Positions 12,465 through 23,534 are shown, counted from the stretch's first letter. The stretch: 64,000 nt of DNA from Prorocentrum cordatum (GCA_963575745.1 CAUYUJ010016059.1:419849-483848); one strand, 5' to 3'. Notes: a model not told the origin generated them from the letters alone. A program made the numbers and translations.

Positions 12465-12488
12465 GAGCGATCGAGCGCGTCTGAGCCC

Positions 12489-13540
12489 GTGGCTGGGTCA
12501 GCTCAGGCGGCGCCGGTTTGCCATGGCCTGCCAGATTATACCTCTTCTTCTTCGGCTCCTGGACCAGCTCGGCTTTTTAGTGGGCCTGGTGAAGTCTCCG
12601 AGCCTCTCCTCTCTTCTTCATCTCCTGCGACGGCTGGGCCATCTACGTCTGACTCACAGTCGAGTCCTGGCGATGACGATGGGGGGCCTCATACTACTCT
12701 CAACTTTGGGAATGTCACGTGCATGAGTGACAAGGTTTGGCAATGGGTAACAGAGCAGAGGCCTACGATGGAATGTTCGCCTTTGTGGAGACCCATGTCA
12801 ATGCAGTCGATACTAAGACCTGGGATATCAAAGCTCGCAGTCAAGGGCTTCGGTTGTTTCGCAATGCTGCTCGTAGTGGGGCTCGGCAGCGTCCAGTTGC
12901 TGAAGGGCACGAGGCGAGGGCGAATGAGGGAGGTGAGTGGATCTTGTCCAAGGGCCACCTCAGAATTCATTCACTCGAGTTAGCCAACATGCCCGATCTC
13001 AAGCAGGACAACTCTCAGCAATTAGATGGCATGGTACCGGTGGTGGTTCACATGCGCGGTTTCTCATTCGTGCTCATCAGTTTCTACGGGTGGAGCGGCA
13101 TCGGTTTCTCAGGGGAGAATCTACATCGATACCGTCGCCTCGGAGGGCTTCTTAGAGCACTCCAGCTGCCGTGGATCGTCGTCGGCGATTTCAATATTTC
13201 TGCGGCTGCTCTCTTTCACTCTCAGTTCGTTTCTAAGCTGGGAGCGCATATTGTGACGGCTCCAGTAGATTACGCATGTGACGCAGGCAAGAAAGGGTCC
13301 CACATCGACTACCTCCTCTGCAGCACCAGCGCGATGGGCATCATTCGCAGTGTGGACCCGATCTTAGATGTACCGTGGAAGACGCACATCGGTCTCAGAG
13401 TGTCTTTCAGGCAGAAGGGAGAACAGTTACTTACTCGTCTCATGAGTGTCGCAGCTTGACTGCCCCAAGTCCCTCGACCAGGTGTTGAACCCACGTCTGG
13501 CTCCAAATCAAGTAAGGCACGTTCTGAGCGGGCCCTCGCT
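12489..13540 (+). pseudogene. LINE ORF2, endonuclease region (frameshifted)
   Basis: The frame starts at 12489 (MAGSAQAAPVCHG) with a Ser/Pro-rich leader. At about 12740-12770 the reading must change frame to continue into DGMFAFVETHVN, the APE-type endonuclease 'ETH' block. VVGDFN follows at 13180-13195, SHIDYLL at 13298-13318 and WKTHIGL at about 13376-13396. Together these match the metal-binding Glu, Asn and the Asp/His positions of LINE APE endonucleases, which nick the target DNA to prime reverse transcription. A TGA at 13457-13459 interrupts the frame before the linker to RT. Two lesions are therefore visible here, so the call is an inactive copy. Confidence 0.8.
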
Positions 13541-15694
13541 GTGCAGGCAGCTGTCATTAAACGTGATGCTCGCTATGCTGAACTGTTCGGTGATGCTCTG
13601 GAGGCTGCTGCTCCGAGTAAAAAGGTTGGTCAGCCCCAGTCGGGAGCCTCGGCGCCACCGGTCGCGGCTGATGATTGCGAACCTGATTTTGATTTGTTTG
13701 AAGAAGAGGACCCGTGGGTCCACGAGTTAAAGTTCTGTCCCGACAATGCTCTCGGGGGTCGTTCTGGAGCTGGAGGCTCTCCCGTAGAGCCGCAGTCTGG
13801 TGCGTCTGGTTCTGGGGTCCCTGGTTCGGCCTCGGGCTCGGGCTCTGATCCTGGGGGTTTGGGGCTCTCGGGTGGTGTCGCGGAGCCGCTCGGGCCTGGT
13901 GACTCCTCACCCCAGGGCCAGGCAGCGCAGCAAGCTAATTCGGCCCAGACCCCCACTAGCATGTCTAGTTGTCAGGTTACCTATGCCATCCCTTTGGAAG
14001 TCTGGGAGGCCCAGCGTGCCTCTGTCGGGTTTTCCAGTTTCTCTCCTGCTTCCCTCCCTCCCTACCTGCACGACTCCGCCGTGTACCAGGCTTACCCCAA
14101 GGGCTCCAACATCGTAGGCGGGCTCTACGCGTCCTGGGTCCAGGCTGTCGAAGGTTCAATTTACCAACATCATGGTGAGCAGGCCCGAGTGGGCCCTTCT
14201 CGGTCGGAGTGTCCGCATTTCGTCGTCGAGGAGGTGCGGGTGAATGATAAAATTCGGGCTGCCCCTTTACGTGATCTTGTTGCTGGGTGGTGGACTCGGC
14301 TTCATACTATTATTAATTCCTTGGCTCGTCACAAAGCTACAAGGAATGGGGTGTTGCAGCGGCAAAGGTTGGAGAAGGCATGTCTGAAGCTTCTTGAAGA
14401 CAGGCCCGACCAAGTCCATCGTGTCGTTCGCGACGGCTTGGAACCTGCTTGGTCTGCATGGCTTCGGGTGCTGCTTGCCACTGCTGAATGCGATGTTCCA
14501 TTGCTCGAGAGGCTTGCTAAGGACTCTGGTAACATTATGCGTAGAGCTCAGCGACGGGCGGTGTCCGAGTCGCTGGGCGAGTGCAGGGAGTGGGCGGTCA
14601 CCTCGGAGGCGCTCGGCTGCCTCCACCGCTCCATGCGCCAGGACCCCATCCCCGCCCAGGAGCTTTGGGATAATCGCACCCTCGTGTATCACCCAATGGA
14701 CATTGTTGATTTCAAAGCTCGCAAGTGGCATCAGTTGTGGGCTCCTCCTGTCAGCACTCCTGAGGCTCTCCTCGACGGCGTGTTGGGGGTTATCCGCGGT
14801 GCCATTCGGGACTCGGAGGCCCTTCCTGAGCTCCAGGTTCACGACCTTCGGCAGGCCCTTAGAGGAATGCGGCCCTCGACGGGGCTGGGCGTGGAGAAGC
14901 TCGCGCCGTGCGACCTCGAGCGGCTCCCCAACGTCGGCTTGCAAGAGCTGGCCGACATTCTGAACGCCGTCGAACACCTCGGAGTTTGGCCGATTCAGAC
15001 CATGGTTGTGATAGGGAAGCTCCTCCCTAAAAAGTTGTCTGGGGATCGGGTCATTGGTTTGATTCCGATGATCGGAAGAGTTTGGAGTAAGGCTCGCGAG
15101 CCCTGGGTGCAATCCTGGTCCGAGGCCACCGCGCCGAGCTGGGGCGCTGCCGTTCGGGGGAACTCGGCCCTTCAAGAGGCCTTTCGGCGGGTGCGCGATG
15201 AAGAAGTGTGTTCTGCTCTTGCCATCCCGTATGGTCACAGTTTGGTCGATATCAGCCCATTCTATGACACCATGTACTGGCTCAAATTGGCACGGGCAGC
15301 TATCAGATTGGAATTCCCCCCTACAGTACTACTACTCGAACTTTCTCAGCGTGCGGCGCCGCGCACGCTTGGTCAGCTGAATGCGTTCTCGCAGCCTTTT
15401 GAGCCCACCCAGAGCATCATTCAGGGGCTCAGGTCGGGGACAAGGCTGGCGAGGGGCATGACTTACTATGTTACGCAGCGCATCAGCACCGTGCAGGTGC
15501 GCTGCAGCCACCGATTGTGGATAGACGACCTGTCGCAGGCCACCAAGGGCTCGCGAGAGGAAGTTCGATCGAATTTTATCAAGTGTATTTCGGCCACGGC
15601 AGCTGGATTGCGAACTCAGCGGTTGTCGATTGCTTCTAAACAGTTGTTATGTGCTCGCATCATGGCGACGCGAAGGCGGTGGTCAAGGCGTTGA
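13541..15694 (+). pseudogene. LINE ORF2, linker and reverse transcriptase
   Basis: Same frame as the endonuclease segment, resuming after the TGA at 13457. After a Ser/Gly/Pro-rich linker (13620-13960) comes an RT domain: LLPKKLSGDRVIGLIPMIG at about 15020-15075 (RT motif 1, 'vRPI'-like), HSLVDISPFYDTMYWLKL at 15235-15290 (motif A Asp) and RLWIDDLSQ at 15512-15538 (the catalytic DD pair, IDD in place of the commoner YADD). The frame runs into a stop at 15692. The natural continuation is one frame over from about 15640, where an AAA run suggests loss of one A. RT copies element RNA into DNA at the nick. Confidence 0.82.
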
Positions 15695-16632
15695 GGCTCC
15701 GAGGCGTCTCCATCTCTGCAGCTCGTCAGACTTCATATTTAGGAGTTGACTTGGGCGCTGGCTGTCGGCATGCACGTGAGCAACGGTCAAAGCGGAACGC
15801 CCGGCATGTTCTTCGCAACAAGAAGGTTGTCCGCCATACCAAAGTTATTCGAAGGGCTTTGCTTACATCCAAGTTGGAGCGTCAGGGCGCTCAAGCCGCA
15901 GGAAGTTATGGGTATCAATTGCGTGGAGTTGTTGGATCTCACCTCACGGCGTATCGACGCAGACTCGGGGCCGCTTGCAGTGGCAAGACTCGAGGACGGT
16001 GCTTGACTACTCTTTTGGCGATCGAGGCTCCCGGCCTCGACCCAGCGGAGAAGTTCGCGGCAGGCACTTTTGAGTTATGGTTGCAGCAGTGGAGGGATCA
16101 GCCTCAACTACGGGGTGCAGTTCTTCGTGCGTGGCCTAAGGTGAGGGCTAAGCTGGAGAGTGTCCCTGAGGCTGTGCGCAGTCGGTATATGCGAGGGCCG
16201 ATGTCCGCCATCATCACCTACATGTTGGGCTTTGGGTGGATTCCGCAGACCCCCACGTCGTGGGAGCCACCTGGAGATTTCAAATGGGAGTTTCCCGACG
16301 AGAATTTCACTGGCATTCCAGCGCTTGATAATTTCTAGGAGTTCCTCGAGGAGGTGAAGGTAGCAGCAATGGCTCCCTTATGGCGCCAGGCTGAGTTGCA
16401 CTACGACGGGAGCGGCCTTGGGCAGGGGATTGACGGGTATTCCCTCCGACGGTTGCTCAAGCAGCTTCGGGGAGTGCGACCTGGGGGGCCCCGTCTTGCA
16501 GGCCTGCTATTGAACATCGCGATGGGAGCTGCCTGGCCCAAGGCTAGGAAGATGGATCAGTTGAAGTTTCCAGGGCGTGAGTGCCCAGTTTCTTCTAGTG
16601 CTGGCCACTCGGGCTCTGCTTCAGCTGACTGA
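15640..16632 (+). pseudogene. LINE ORF2, RT thumb and connection region
   Basis: Frame 1 continuation of RT. It opens VVMCSHHGDAKAVVKALRLR, then SYLGVDLGAG (the 'LG' block after the catalytic motif), basic thumb helices, and RAWPKVRAKLESVPEAVRSR. A TAG at 16336-16338 interrupts it, and the frame resumes with EFLEEVKVAAMAPLWRQAEL up to a stop at 16632. Protein-like sequence switches to frame 2 somewhere between 16577 and 16632, a further frameshift. Contiguity of protein-like text across the lesions shows one ancestral frame. Confidence 0.78.
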
Positions 16633-18166
16633 TACGAGGAGCCCCGATGTTCTTCAGCAGTCGACGGCGCCGCGGGCGCCACCGGTGGTGGCGACCAACA
16701 CGGACGACGACCACGATCCGTTTGCTGATATCGAGGTGGGCGCTGACGAGGGCCAGTTGTTTCAGAATGGGTTTTCTGCTACATTATTGCGAGCTGCTTA
16801 CTCTGGCAATCACTTTGATTCGAACTGCGACCGCTGTGGCGAAGGACCTGAGACATCCTTTCATCGATATTGGAGCTGCTCTCATAACAGGGGTGCGGTC
16901 GCTTACCTCAATAGTGAGTGCCTCGAGGGGCAGGCCAGAACGCAGCATGAGATGCACGCTTGTTTTTGGCACAGAGGGCTCATACCTGCCGCCTGGACCA
17001 GAACCCCAGATCCGCCGCAGGAGCACGCTTGGACATATGGTGGTTTGAATGACGGCGTGTTCGAGGACTGCTTGCCCATGGGCACGGAGGCAGATCCCAC
17101 GATCATACTCGGCGATGCAAGTGGCGGCCCAGATACAGCTGATAGCAGATTACGTCGTGTGGCCCTTGGAGTTGCCACAGTGGCCGACTACACCAACCCG
17201 CAGGTGGAGTGCTTCATCACTGGACCGCTTACGGGAAGCCGCCAGGTGGTAGCTCGGGGCGAACTCCGCGGCCTCTGGCTGGCCATCTGGGCCAGTCAGG
17301 GCCCCATTGTGTACGTGACGGATTGCGAAAACGTTTTCAAAGGATGAATTTCCAAGGCGTATGTTCATCACAAAGGCGAGGACGGTGACGAATGGGCTCG
17401 CATAGGGCAGCTACTTGATCATCGTTCCCCAGACTTGATTCAGGTCAGATTTGTGAATTCACATCTCAACGCAGAAGATGTTCTTGATCAGCGTGCTGAG
17501 TCGTGGTTAGTGGTTGGCAATACCATCACCGATGAGCTGGTGAAGGGCGCGGCCATTTCTGCTCGGCTTCCAGCTGCTGTGCGGCATGAAGTTCTACAAA
17601 TTGAACGACGTGCATATCTCGTCCGACACAGGCTCTTGCGAGCCTCACTGGACGTCTTGGCTGCTGAGGCCGAGAAGGGGCTGAAGGGAAAGGCGGGTCC
17701 TCCACCTCCCCCTCCCCCTCCTCCTCCTGCCCCGTCTGTAGTAGCGACGATGGTCTCTCAGCATCAACTTGATGATTCGGGTTTGCGTTGTACCAGGTGC
17801 TTTAGCTCGGCTACCCAGGCTCGGGCTACTGAATGGAGGCGGTCCCCCTGTTTTAAGCCTCTGAACATAAACAGAGATTATTGCAGGCTCCCATTTAAGC
17901 AGAAGCTTCACTTAGCGGGGGGCTGGGCGCACGAAACCCATCAGTTGAAAGTGTGCACGCGTTTAAACTTGTGGTTCTGTGGGGTGTGTGGTTCCTTCTC
18001 AAGCAAGCGCAAATCCGCCATCCAGGAACCGTGTTTGTTGAAGGCCAAACTCACAGGGGAAGAGTATTTAAGGAGGATTCACTCGGGACAGTGGCCGAAG
18101 GTCTTGAGCAAGGCCGAGAAGGCCATCCGACAGGCCAAGCCGAGGAAGCCCCCATCCCCCATTTAA
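16577..18166 (+). pseudogene. LINE ORF2, RNase H and C-terminal zinc finger (internal TGA)
   Basis: Frame 2. CDRCGEGPETSFHRYWSC at 16828-16881 is a CxxC...HxxxxC zinc knuckle. RNase H follows: ILGDASGG at 17104-17127 (first Asp), ARGELRGLWLAIWA at 17248-17290 (Glu) and YVTDCENVFKG at 17311-17344 (Asp). A TGA at 17345-17347 then interrupts. In the same frame VNSHLNAED and GNTITDELVKGA carry the terminal RNase H Asp. A second Cys-rich tail (RCTRCFSSA, then FCGVCGSFSS, 17790-18005) suggests another zinc finger. The last residues are KPRKPPSPI. RNase H removes the RNA strand during element copying; this copy is broken. Confidence 0.82.
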
Positions 18167-18204
18167 GGCCATTTTCCTCTCACTTAGTGAACTGACATTC
18201 TCAT

Positions 18205-19054
18205 TATCATTCTCCTCCTCCTCCTTCCCTCCCTCCCTCCCTCCCTCCCTCCTTCCCTCAACGCCTGTCTCCTCCTCCTCCTCTTCCTTCCTCCCTCATC
18301 CGGCGTCCTCCCTACCTCATCACTCCTTCTCCTCCCTCCTCCTCCTCCTCCTTTTCCTCCTCCTCCTCCTCCTCCTCCTCGTCCTAATCCTCCTGCTCAC
18401 CTCCTCCTCCTCCTCCTCCTCCTCCTTCTCCTCCTCCTCCTCCTCCTCCTCCTCATTATCCTTCCTCTTCCCTCCTCCCTTATCCGGCTTCCTCCCTACC
18501 TCATCACTCCTCCTCCTCCTCCTCCTCCTCCTCCTCCTCCTCCCTCCTCCTCCTCCTCCTCCTCCTCCCCTCCCCTCCTCGTCCTCATCCTCCCTCCCTC
18601 CCTCCCCCTCCCTCCCTCCCTCCCTCAACGCCAGCCTCCTCCTCCTCCCTCCCTCCCTCCCTCCTCCTCCTCCTCCTCCACCTCCCTCCTCCGCCTCCTC
18701 CTCCTCCTCCTCCCCCCCTCCCCTCCTCCTCCTCCTCCTCCTCCTCCTCCTCCTCCTCCTCCTCCTACTCCTCCTCCTCCTCGCCTCCTCCGTCCTCCCT
18801 CCTCCTCCTCCTCCTCCTCCTCCCCCCTCCCCTCCCCTCCTCCTCCTCCTCCTCCTCCTCCCCTCTGCTCCTCCTCCTCCTCCTGGTCCTCCTCCTTCTC
18901 CTCCTTCTCCTCATCCTCGTCGTCCTTCTCCTCCTCCTCCTCCTCCTCCTCTTCCTACTACCCCCTCCCTTCTTCTCCACCACCTCCCTCCGCTCTCCTT
19001 CCCCTCCTCCTCTTCCTCCTCCTCCTCCTCCTCCTCCTCCTCCTGCTCCTCCCT

Positions 19055-19085
<31 letters not shown>

Positions 19086-19330
19086 TCCCCCTCCTCCTCC
19101 CCCCCTCCTCCTCCTCCTCCTCCTCCTCCTCCTCCTCCTCCTCCTCCTCCTCCTCCCTCCTCCTCGTAAGCCCTCCTCGTGCTCGTTCTCCTTTTCCTCC
19201 TTCTCCTCCTCCTGCTTCTCCTCCTCCTCCTCCTCCTCCTCCTCCACTCCTTCTCCTCCTCCTCTTCCTTCGCCTCCTCCTCCTCTTGCTTATCCTCCTG
19301 CGCATCCTCCTCTCCGCCTCCTGCGACTGT
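18205..19330. repeat. TCC-rich array, right flank of LINE, ~1.1 kb
   Basis: Over a kilobase of almost unbroken polypyrimidine on the plus strand, with a few G and A interruptions. It contains the same longer sub-repeats as the left flank (CTCATCCGG...CTACCTCATCACTCC and CTCAACGCC). Long Arg/Glu/Gly-rich minus frames here are repeat artefacts. Confidence 0.93.
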
Positions 19331-19850
19331 TCGTCATGCTACGCCTTCTCCTACTATGCAGAGGTGGCGGCGATCTCGGAGTTGAAACCAAAGCTGGACC
19401 CTCCACATGTGTACATCGCGCGCGCCGCATTCAAGGCAATGTTCGAGTCGGAGAAGGTGTGAAGGAGTTGCGGGAACCACATCAGGCACCCATGGAGTTC
19501 TACAACAGGTTTCTCCTTGGTGCATCGCTGGAACAGATGGGTCTGGATATTCGTCACTTCCTCGTTCGCAAATGCTACAGCGAGAACTTCCAGCGGCTCC
19601 AGTTCAGCGTCGCCGAGGGCTTCAGTCTCCCCGACTACTCTTTCACCAACTGCTGCCCGAAGAGTCGATCATCGAAGCGCTGATCCACTTGGGCAGGAGT
19701 CTGGAAATGGGAACGGCGCGAGCTGGTCACCTGGAGCAAATGGCACAAAAGCTCCTGGATGGCTACAAGAAGAACAAACCTCAGAGGAAGGGCGGCAAGA
19801 AGAGGGATGGCAACGGCGATGAGCCTCACTCCGTGCACGAATACGGGACA
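19331..19850 (+). pseudogene. Coding relic in three frames, family unknown
   Basis: Protein-like text passes through three frames. Frame 2 has CYAFSYYAEVAAISELKPKL and PPHVYIARAAFKAMFESEKV, ending at a TGA (19460-19462). Frame 1 has KELREPHQAPMEFYNRFLLG and LDIRHFLVRKCYSENFQRLQ to about 19640. Frame 0 has LLPEESIIEALIHLGRSLEM and MAQKLLDGYKKNKPQRKGGK to about 19830. The segments read as one helical, non-repetitive protein with indels between them. I do not recognise a family. It abuts the TCC array, so it could be a retroelement ORF or a gene fragment. Confidence 0.45.
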
Positions 19851-22615
19851 AAGAGAAGGCCACTCGTGAGTCTGGTTCGGCACGCTCCATATCTTGAAGT
19901 GCTGGAAGGATGCTTTTGGAAGGCATGTCGACTGCACATCTTGAGGAGATCTCAGGCAGAGTGTTTTCAGTATTTACAGTGGCTGCGTCTTGGTCTGGAA
20001 TGTCAATCTTGGACAGCTGATACGGCCGACTCTTCATGTTTACACGCTGAACGGTATGCACCGCTTCGGCATCGAGCCCTGAATTCCGACGTGCTCGTCG
20101 CCTGCTGCGGCCGACGAGCCCGTCTGCAACCGCCACCGTGTCTCCTCCTCCTCCTCCGTCTTGTCTTCCGTTTCCTCTGGGGCGGTCGCAAACCCCACAC
20201 CCCCTTCCGTCGCTGCTGTCTGCATTCTCCTCTTCCAGCCTTCGTCCTTTTGTCCTTCCCGCTCTGCTGCTGCCTTGCTTGGGTGTGGGCCAATTCGGGG
20301 AGATCGGGTGTCTCGGGGACCTGCCTGGTGCCCGCCGCACCGTGGGCGTCGGTCCCTGCGGTACCCGAGGGGCATCACCCCCCGCTGCCACGATTTAAAC
20401 GTTCGCGACCTGTCCCCTGAACTCACGATATTAGGGGCTCTACGGCGCGCTTTACCCCGACATACTTCGATTCGGCCGTGATGGACGATCTGTAAGAGGT
20501 AGCTCGATTGCTGTAGCATACTGCAGCAAGTGAGTAGCATGTGGTGTATACAGACTTGCACTGCAAGGCCGAATCTCCCTCTCTCTCTCTATCTTCCTGC
20601 TCCTGCTCCTGCTCCTGCTCCTCCTCCTATTCCTCCTCCTCCTCCTCCTCCGCTCTCCCCCCCACCCCTGCGGAAACTGCAGGAACCACAAAGATCCCAA
20701 AAACCTGCCAACATCGCCAGAACACACTGGGAACGCCTGAAAACTACACCTCCTCAAGTTTCCTTGCTTCCGCCCTTCCGTTCCTCCTCCTCCCCCTTCC
20801 TCCCTCCATCCATTGGAGGTGTCCTTGAACGGACGATACGGATCCAATTATGCCGACGAGGGTCCTCCAGGAGGGCCGCTATGGACTGGCGTCAAGCCCC
20901 TTTCCTCCTCCTGTGGGGAAAACGGGTCCTGAGGGAAACGGGTCCTGGACCCCGGGGTCTTCCCCCAAGACGAGCTCTTCATCCTGAGTCGCTTTCTGAC
21001 ACTCCTGAGGCCAGTGAAGGGCCCCGAGAGCCCGAAAACAATGAAACAACGCAGGACCCGTTTCCCTGAGGACCTGTTTCCCCCATGGCGACTCCTCCTC
21101 AGCCGTGTGCGGCGGCAGCAGCACCGAAAACCGACAACAGCACCAGCAGCAGCCGAGGCTGACCGGCCAACAGGCAGCCCACAGGGGCACGAGCCGCACA
21201 GCAGCCGAGCGAGCCGGAGCCCCGACCGAGTGCGGCCGACTGCGGCGCACCCGACCGAGTCGCGGTCGCCCTCGGCTCTCCTCCTGGCCCTCCCCCTCCT
21301 CATCTGCCCGACCCCCGACGTCGGCTCTGTTCTTTCGAAGTGTCACATGCTTCGAAGAAGTTACCTCGTCCCGGGACCCTCCCTCCTACTCAGTGCACGT
21401 GGGGAGGAGGGGGGATCGAGGGAGGAGGGAGGACCCAGACAGTCCCTCGTTGCGACGACATGGCGGGGGAAGGTTTCTGCAAAGTTTGGGCCTCTGGAAG
21501 CCCGTACACGGCTGCAGGCAGAAGTTCCAGCCTTTCGCGGGTCCACGACATTAACCAAACACACACACACACACACAACGCCGGAGGTCTGGGGATGAAG
21601 GGGAATAGTCATGATGAGGGGACACATGGGGGAGCAGGAAAATCGGAAGAGAACGAGCAAGGAAGAGGGCAACGGGTTCAGCGGGATTCGGAACATGCTA
21701 CTTCTGGCGACGTGGATGTTCAGGCTGCTGCTGCGCCGGGCAAAGTGGGATAATGCGGAGGAGACTAAGATTAGGAGGAAAACACATGGAATATATAGGA
21801 GGTTGCTGCTGCTCCTCCTGTGCCGCCCCTCCTCGCCCGGGGTGCAGTCTCGAAGTATTGCTTCAAGAAGCCTTGCGCAAAGATCGATGACCCTCAAATT
21901 GTACAGGTATAGACGTGTTTGATTCATATCCCTTTCGCACTGTTACGAATCCATCCTTGTTCCCTCAAGAGTCCAAAGAAAGAACGACCCAAGCAAGAAA
22001 CAACCACGGATGAGGCAAAGAACAAGGATCACGGAGCCTTCCGTAATCACAGGAGCGGGCGCCAACTCGAGGCCCCCGCTGCAAGTCCGAGGAGGCCTGA
22101 GTACGGCTGGCTCTGGTCGTGCCGACGTGGACGTTGGCTTCGGACGTCGCTGTTCCGAATTGAAGGATGTCCAGTCGCTGAGGTCACTGGCTAAGGAACC
22201 CTGAGAGGAAGAACCCAGGGCCTGGAAGCTGGCGGAACACCGATTGAGGCTCGGCCATGGGTACCACCGCCGCCCTCATCATGTCGCCACGCTGTTTGGT
22301 CTGTTCTGAAGGCGCCCAAATAGACGTGACAGCACCGACACTACGGCAAAACCACGGCAAACCTCGAGCCCGGCGCCTAACGAGACACGGGCAGAGCCGC
22401 GGCAGATACCACGGCGAGCCCACCGCGCCCGAGGCGGAATGTGCCCTGGTAGCCGCGGCGTCCTCCCCAAGGCGGACGGCCGCGCGCAGAAACGTGGGAG
22501 GAATACTCCAGGGTCAGACGCCTTCACGTGGGGCTCCCCTTCCCCGTCCCAGGCGGCCTTCACTGCCTGGGAGGGCAGACAAATTAGCTTTTCGGTAGCA
22601 TGTAAGTCAAGAAGA
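19851..22615. other. Unassigned DNA
   Basis: No gene recognised. It holds a short CT/CTC tract (20575-20655), the foldback element at 20915-21083, a (CA)n run at 21560-21575 and Arg/Pro-rich chance frames on both strands. Confidence 0.5.
20915..21083. repeat. Foldback (MITE-like) element with ~32-bp inverted ends
   Basis: The left arm at 20915-20947 (GGGGAAAACGGGTCCTGAGG...) and the right arm at 21052-21083 (...TGAGGACCTGTTTCCCC) are inverted complements with about three mismatches, separated by about 104 bases. Each arm itself holds a degenerate GGGTCCTG doublet. There is no coding capacity, and no obvious target-site duplication was seen. A diverged relative lies at 7985-8160. Confidence 0.65.
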
Positions 22616-22618
22616 CTC

Positions 22619-22690
22619 CACTTATTCCTCCTCCTCCTCCTCCTTCTCCTCGCCTCCTCCTCCTCCTCCTTCTCCTCCTCTTGCTCTTCC
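22619..22690. repeat. TCC microsatellite (short)
   Basis: Seventy bases of TCC/TTC repeats. Confidence 0.85.
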
Positions 22691-22918
22691 CTCCCTCGCC
22701 TCCCAGTATTCTCCCGCCTCACATCAACAGCATGGGCGTCCTCACATCAACAGCAGAGGCATCATCAACTGTATGCCCGTTTCTCTCGCCGACGGTGCGA
22801 CATGCGGAGCATGACCCACGAAACAGGAACGAACGTAACACTGTAGACTGGGCCACACACACAGGTCGGCGCTGTTTTTGTGTCGACGGACAGGGAAGGG
22901 CAAACATGGGAAGAACGT

Positions 22919-23091
22919 ACACGTCGTTCACTTCTAATCGTGTTCATTTCTAATTGTGCTCGTTTCTAAATTGTTCCTGGCCCCCTAGTGGCCAAGAAGA
23001 GGCCCAGGATAGAACAATTAGACATGAAAGGATCTTGCCCCTCCCCGAAAGTCAAAAAAACTTCCGAATAATTCGAAACGAACCATGTGTA
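22919..23091 (+). repeat. Dispersed repeat family X, copy 1
   Basis: About 173 bp closely matching 39654-39823 in the same orientation. Shared text includes TCTAATCGTG, CTGGCCCCCTAGTGGCCA (a hairpin-forming inverted repeat, CTGGCC...GGCCAG in copy 2) and GAACCATGTGTA at the end. No coding frame is conserved. Probably a small non-autonomous element. Confidence 0.75.
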
Positions 23092-23520
23092 TGGAGGGAA
23101 AGATGCAGGAGAAAAAGGGCGGAGGGGTCGGGTGTTGCCAGAGGTGGCCCTGGCCCGGTGCCCCCAGGATTTCCGGGGAGGCCACGATGGCCTTCGGAGG
23201 ATCCCTCACGAGGCCCAGGGTCCCAGGGGGTTCGAGCACGGTGCGAAAAGCTGGGGACACCTTGGGCCAGGACAATCCTCCAGCAACGCCCGGAGGGGGA
23301 GGAACAGGAATGAGGGACCACGATGGGAGGAGGGGGAGGAAGAGGAGGACGAGGACAACAGGGGTTGAGGAGCCGGAGGAGAGGGGAGGATCGGAAGATG
23401 GAGGGAAGGTGATGGAGGCTCTGCAGCTGAAACACGTGGTATCTGATGACGTCAGTCTTTTGCCCACGCGGGCGGTGAAAGGGAGCGCCGCTCTGCATGC
23501 GCAGAATCCCCATGTCCTCC
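23092..23520. other. Unassigned DNA
   Basis: Purine-rich on the plus strand, without a recognisable gene, between repeat family X and the ATC tract. Confidence 0.4.
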
Positions 23521-23534
23521 TCCTCATCCTCCTC

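Larger units (their letters stand above)
11221..18204 (+). mobile_element. Near full-length non-LTR retrotransposon (LINE)
   Basis: One plus-strand element bounded on both sides by the same TCC-rich array. It has about 180 bp of 5' leader, an intact ORF1 (11403-12464) and a long damaged ORF2 (12489-18166) with endonuclease, RT, RNase H and zinc-finger tail. A short 3' tail (AAGGCCATTTTCCTCTCAC...) runs straight into TCC repeats, with no poly-A tail seen. The domain order resembles APE-type LINEs with RNase H. ORF2 has about six lesions, so this copy is not autonomous; ORF1 is still open. Confidence 0.88.

Noticed and set aside
14267-15238. 323-codon minus ORF within the LINE RT region
   Set aside because: Antisense shadow of the RT frame; no independent domain.
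18765-19305. Glu/Arg/Gly-rich minus frames in TCC arrays
   Set aside because: Open only because the repeat lacks stop triplets on that strand.
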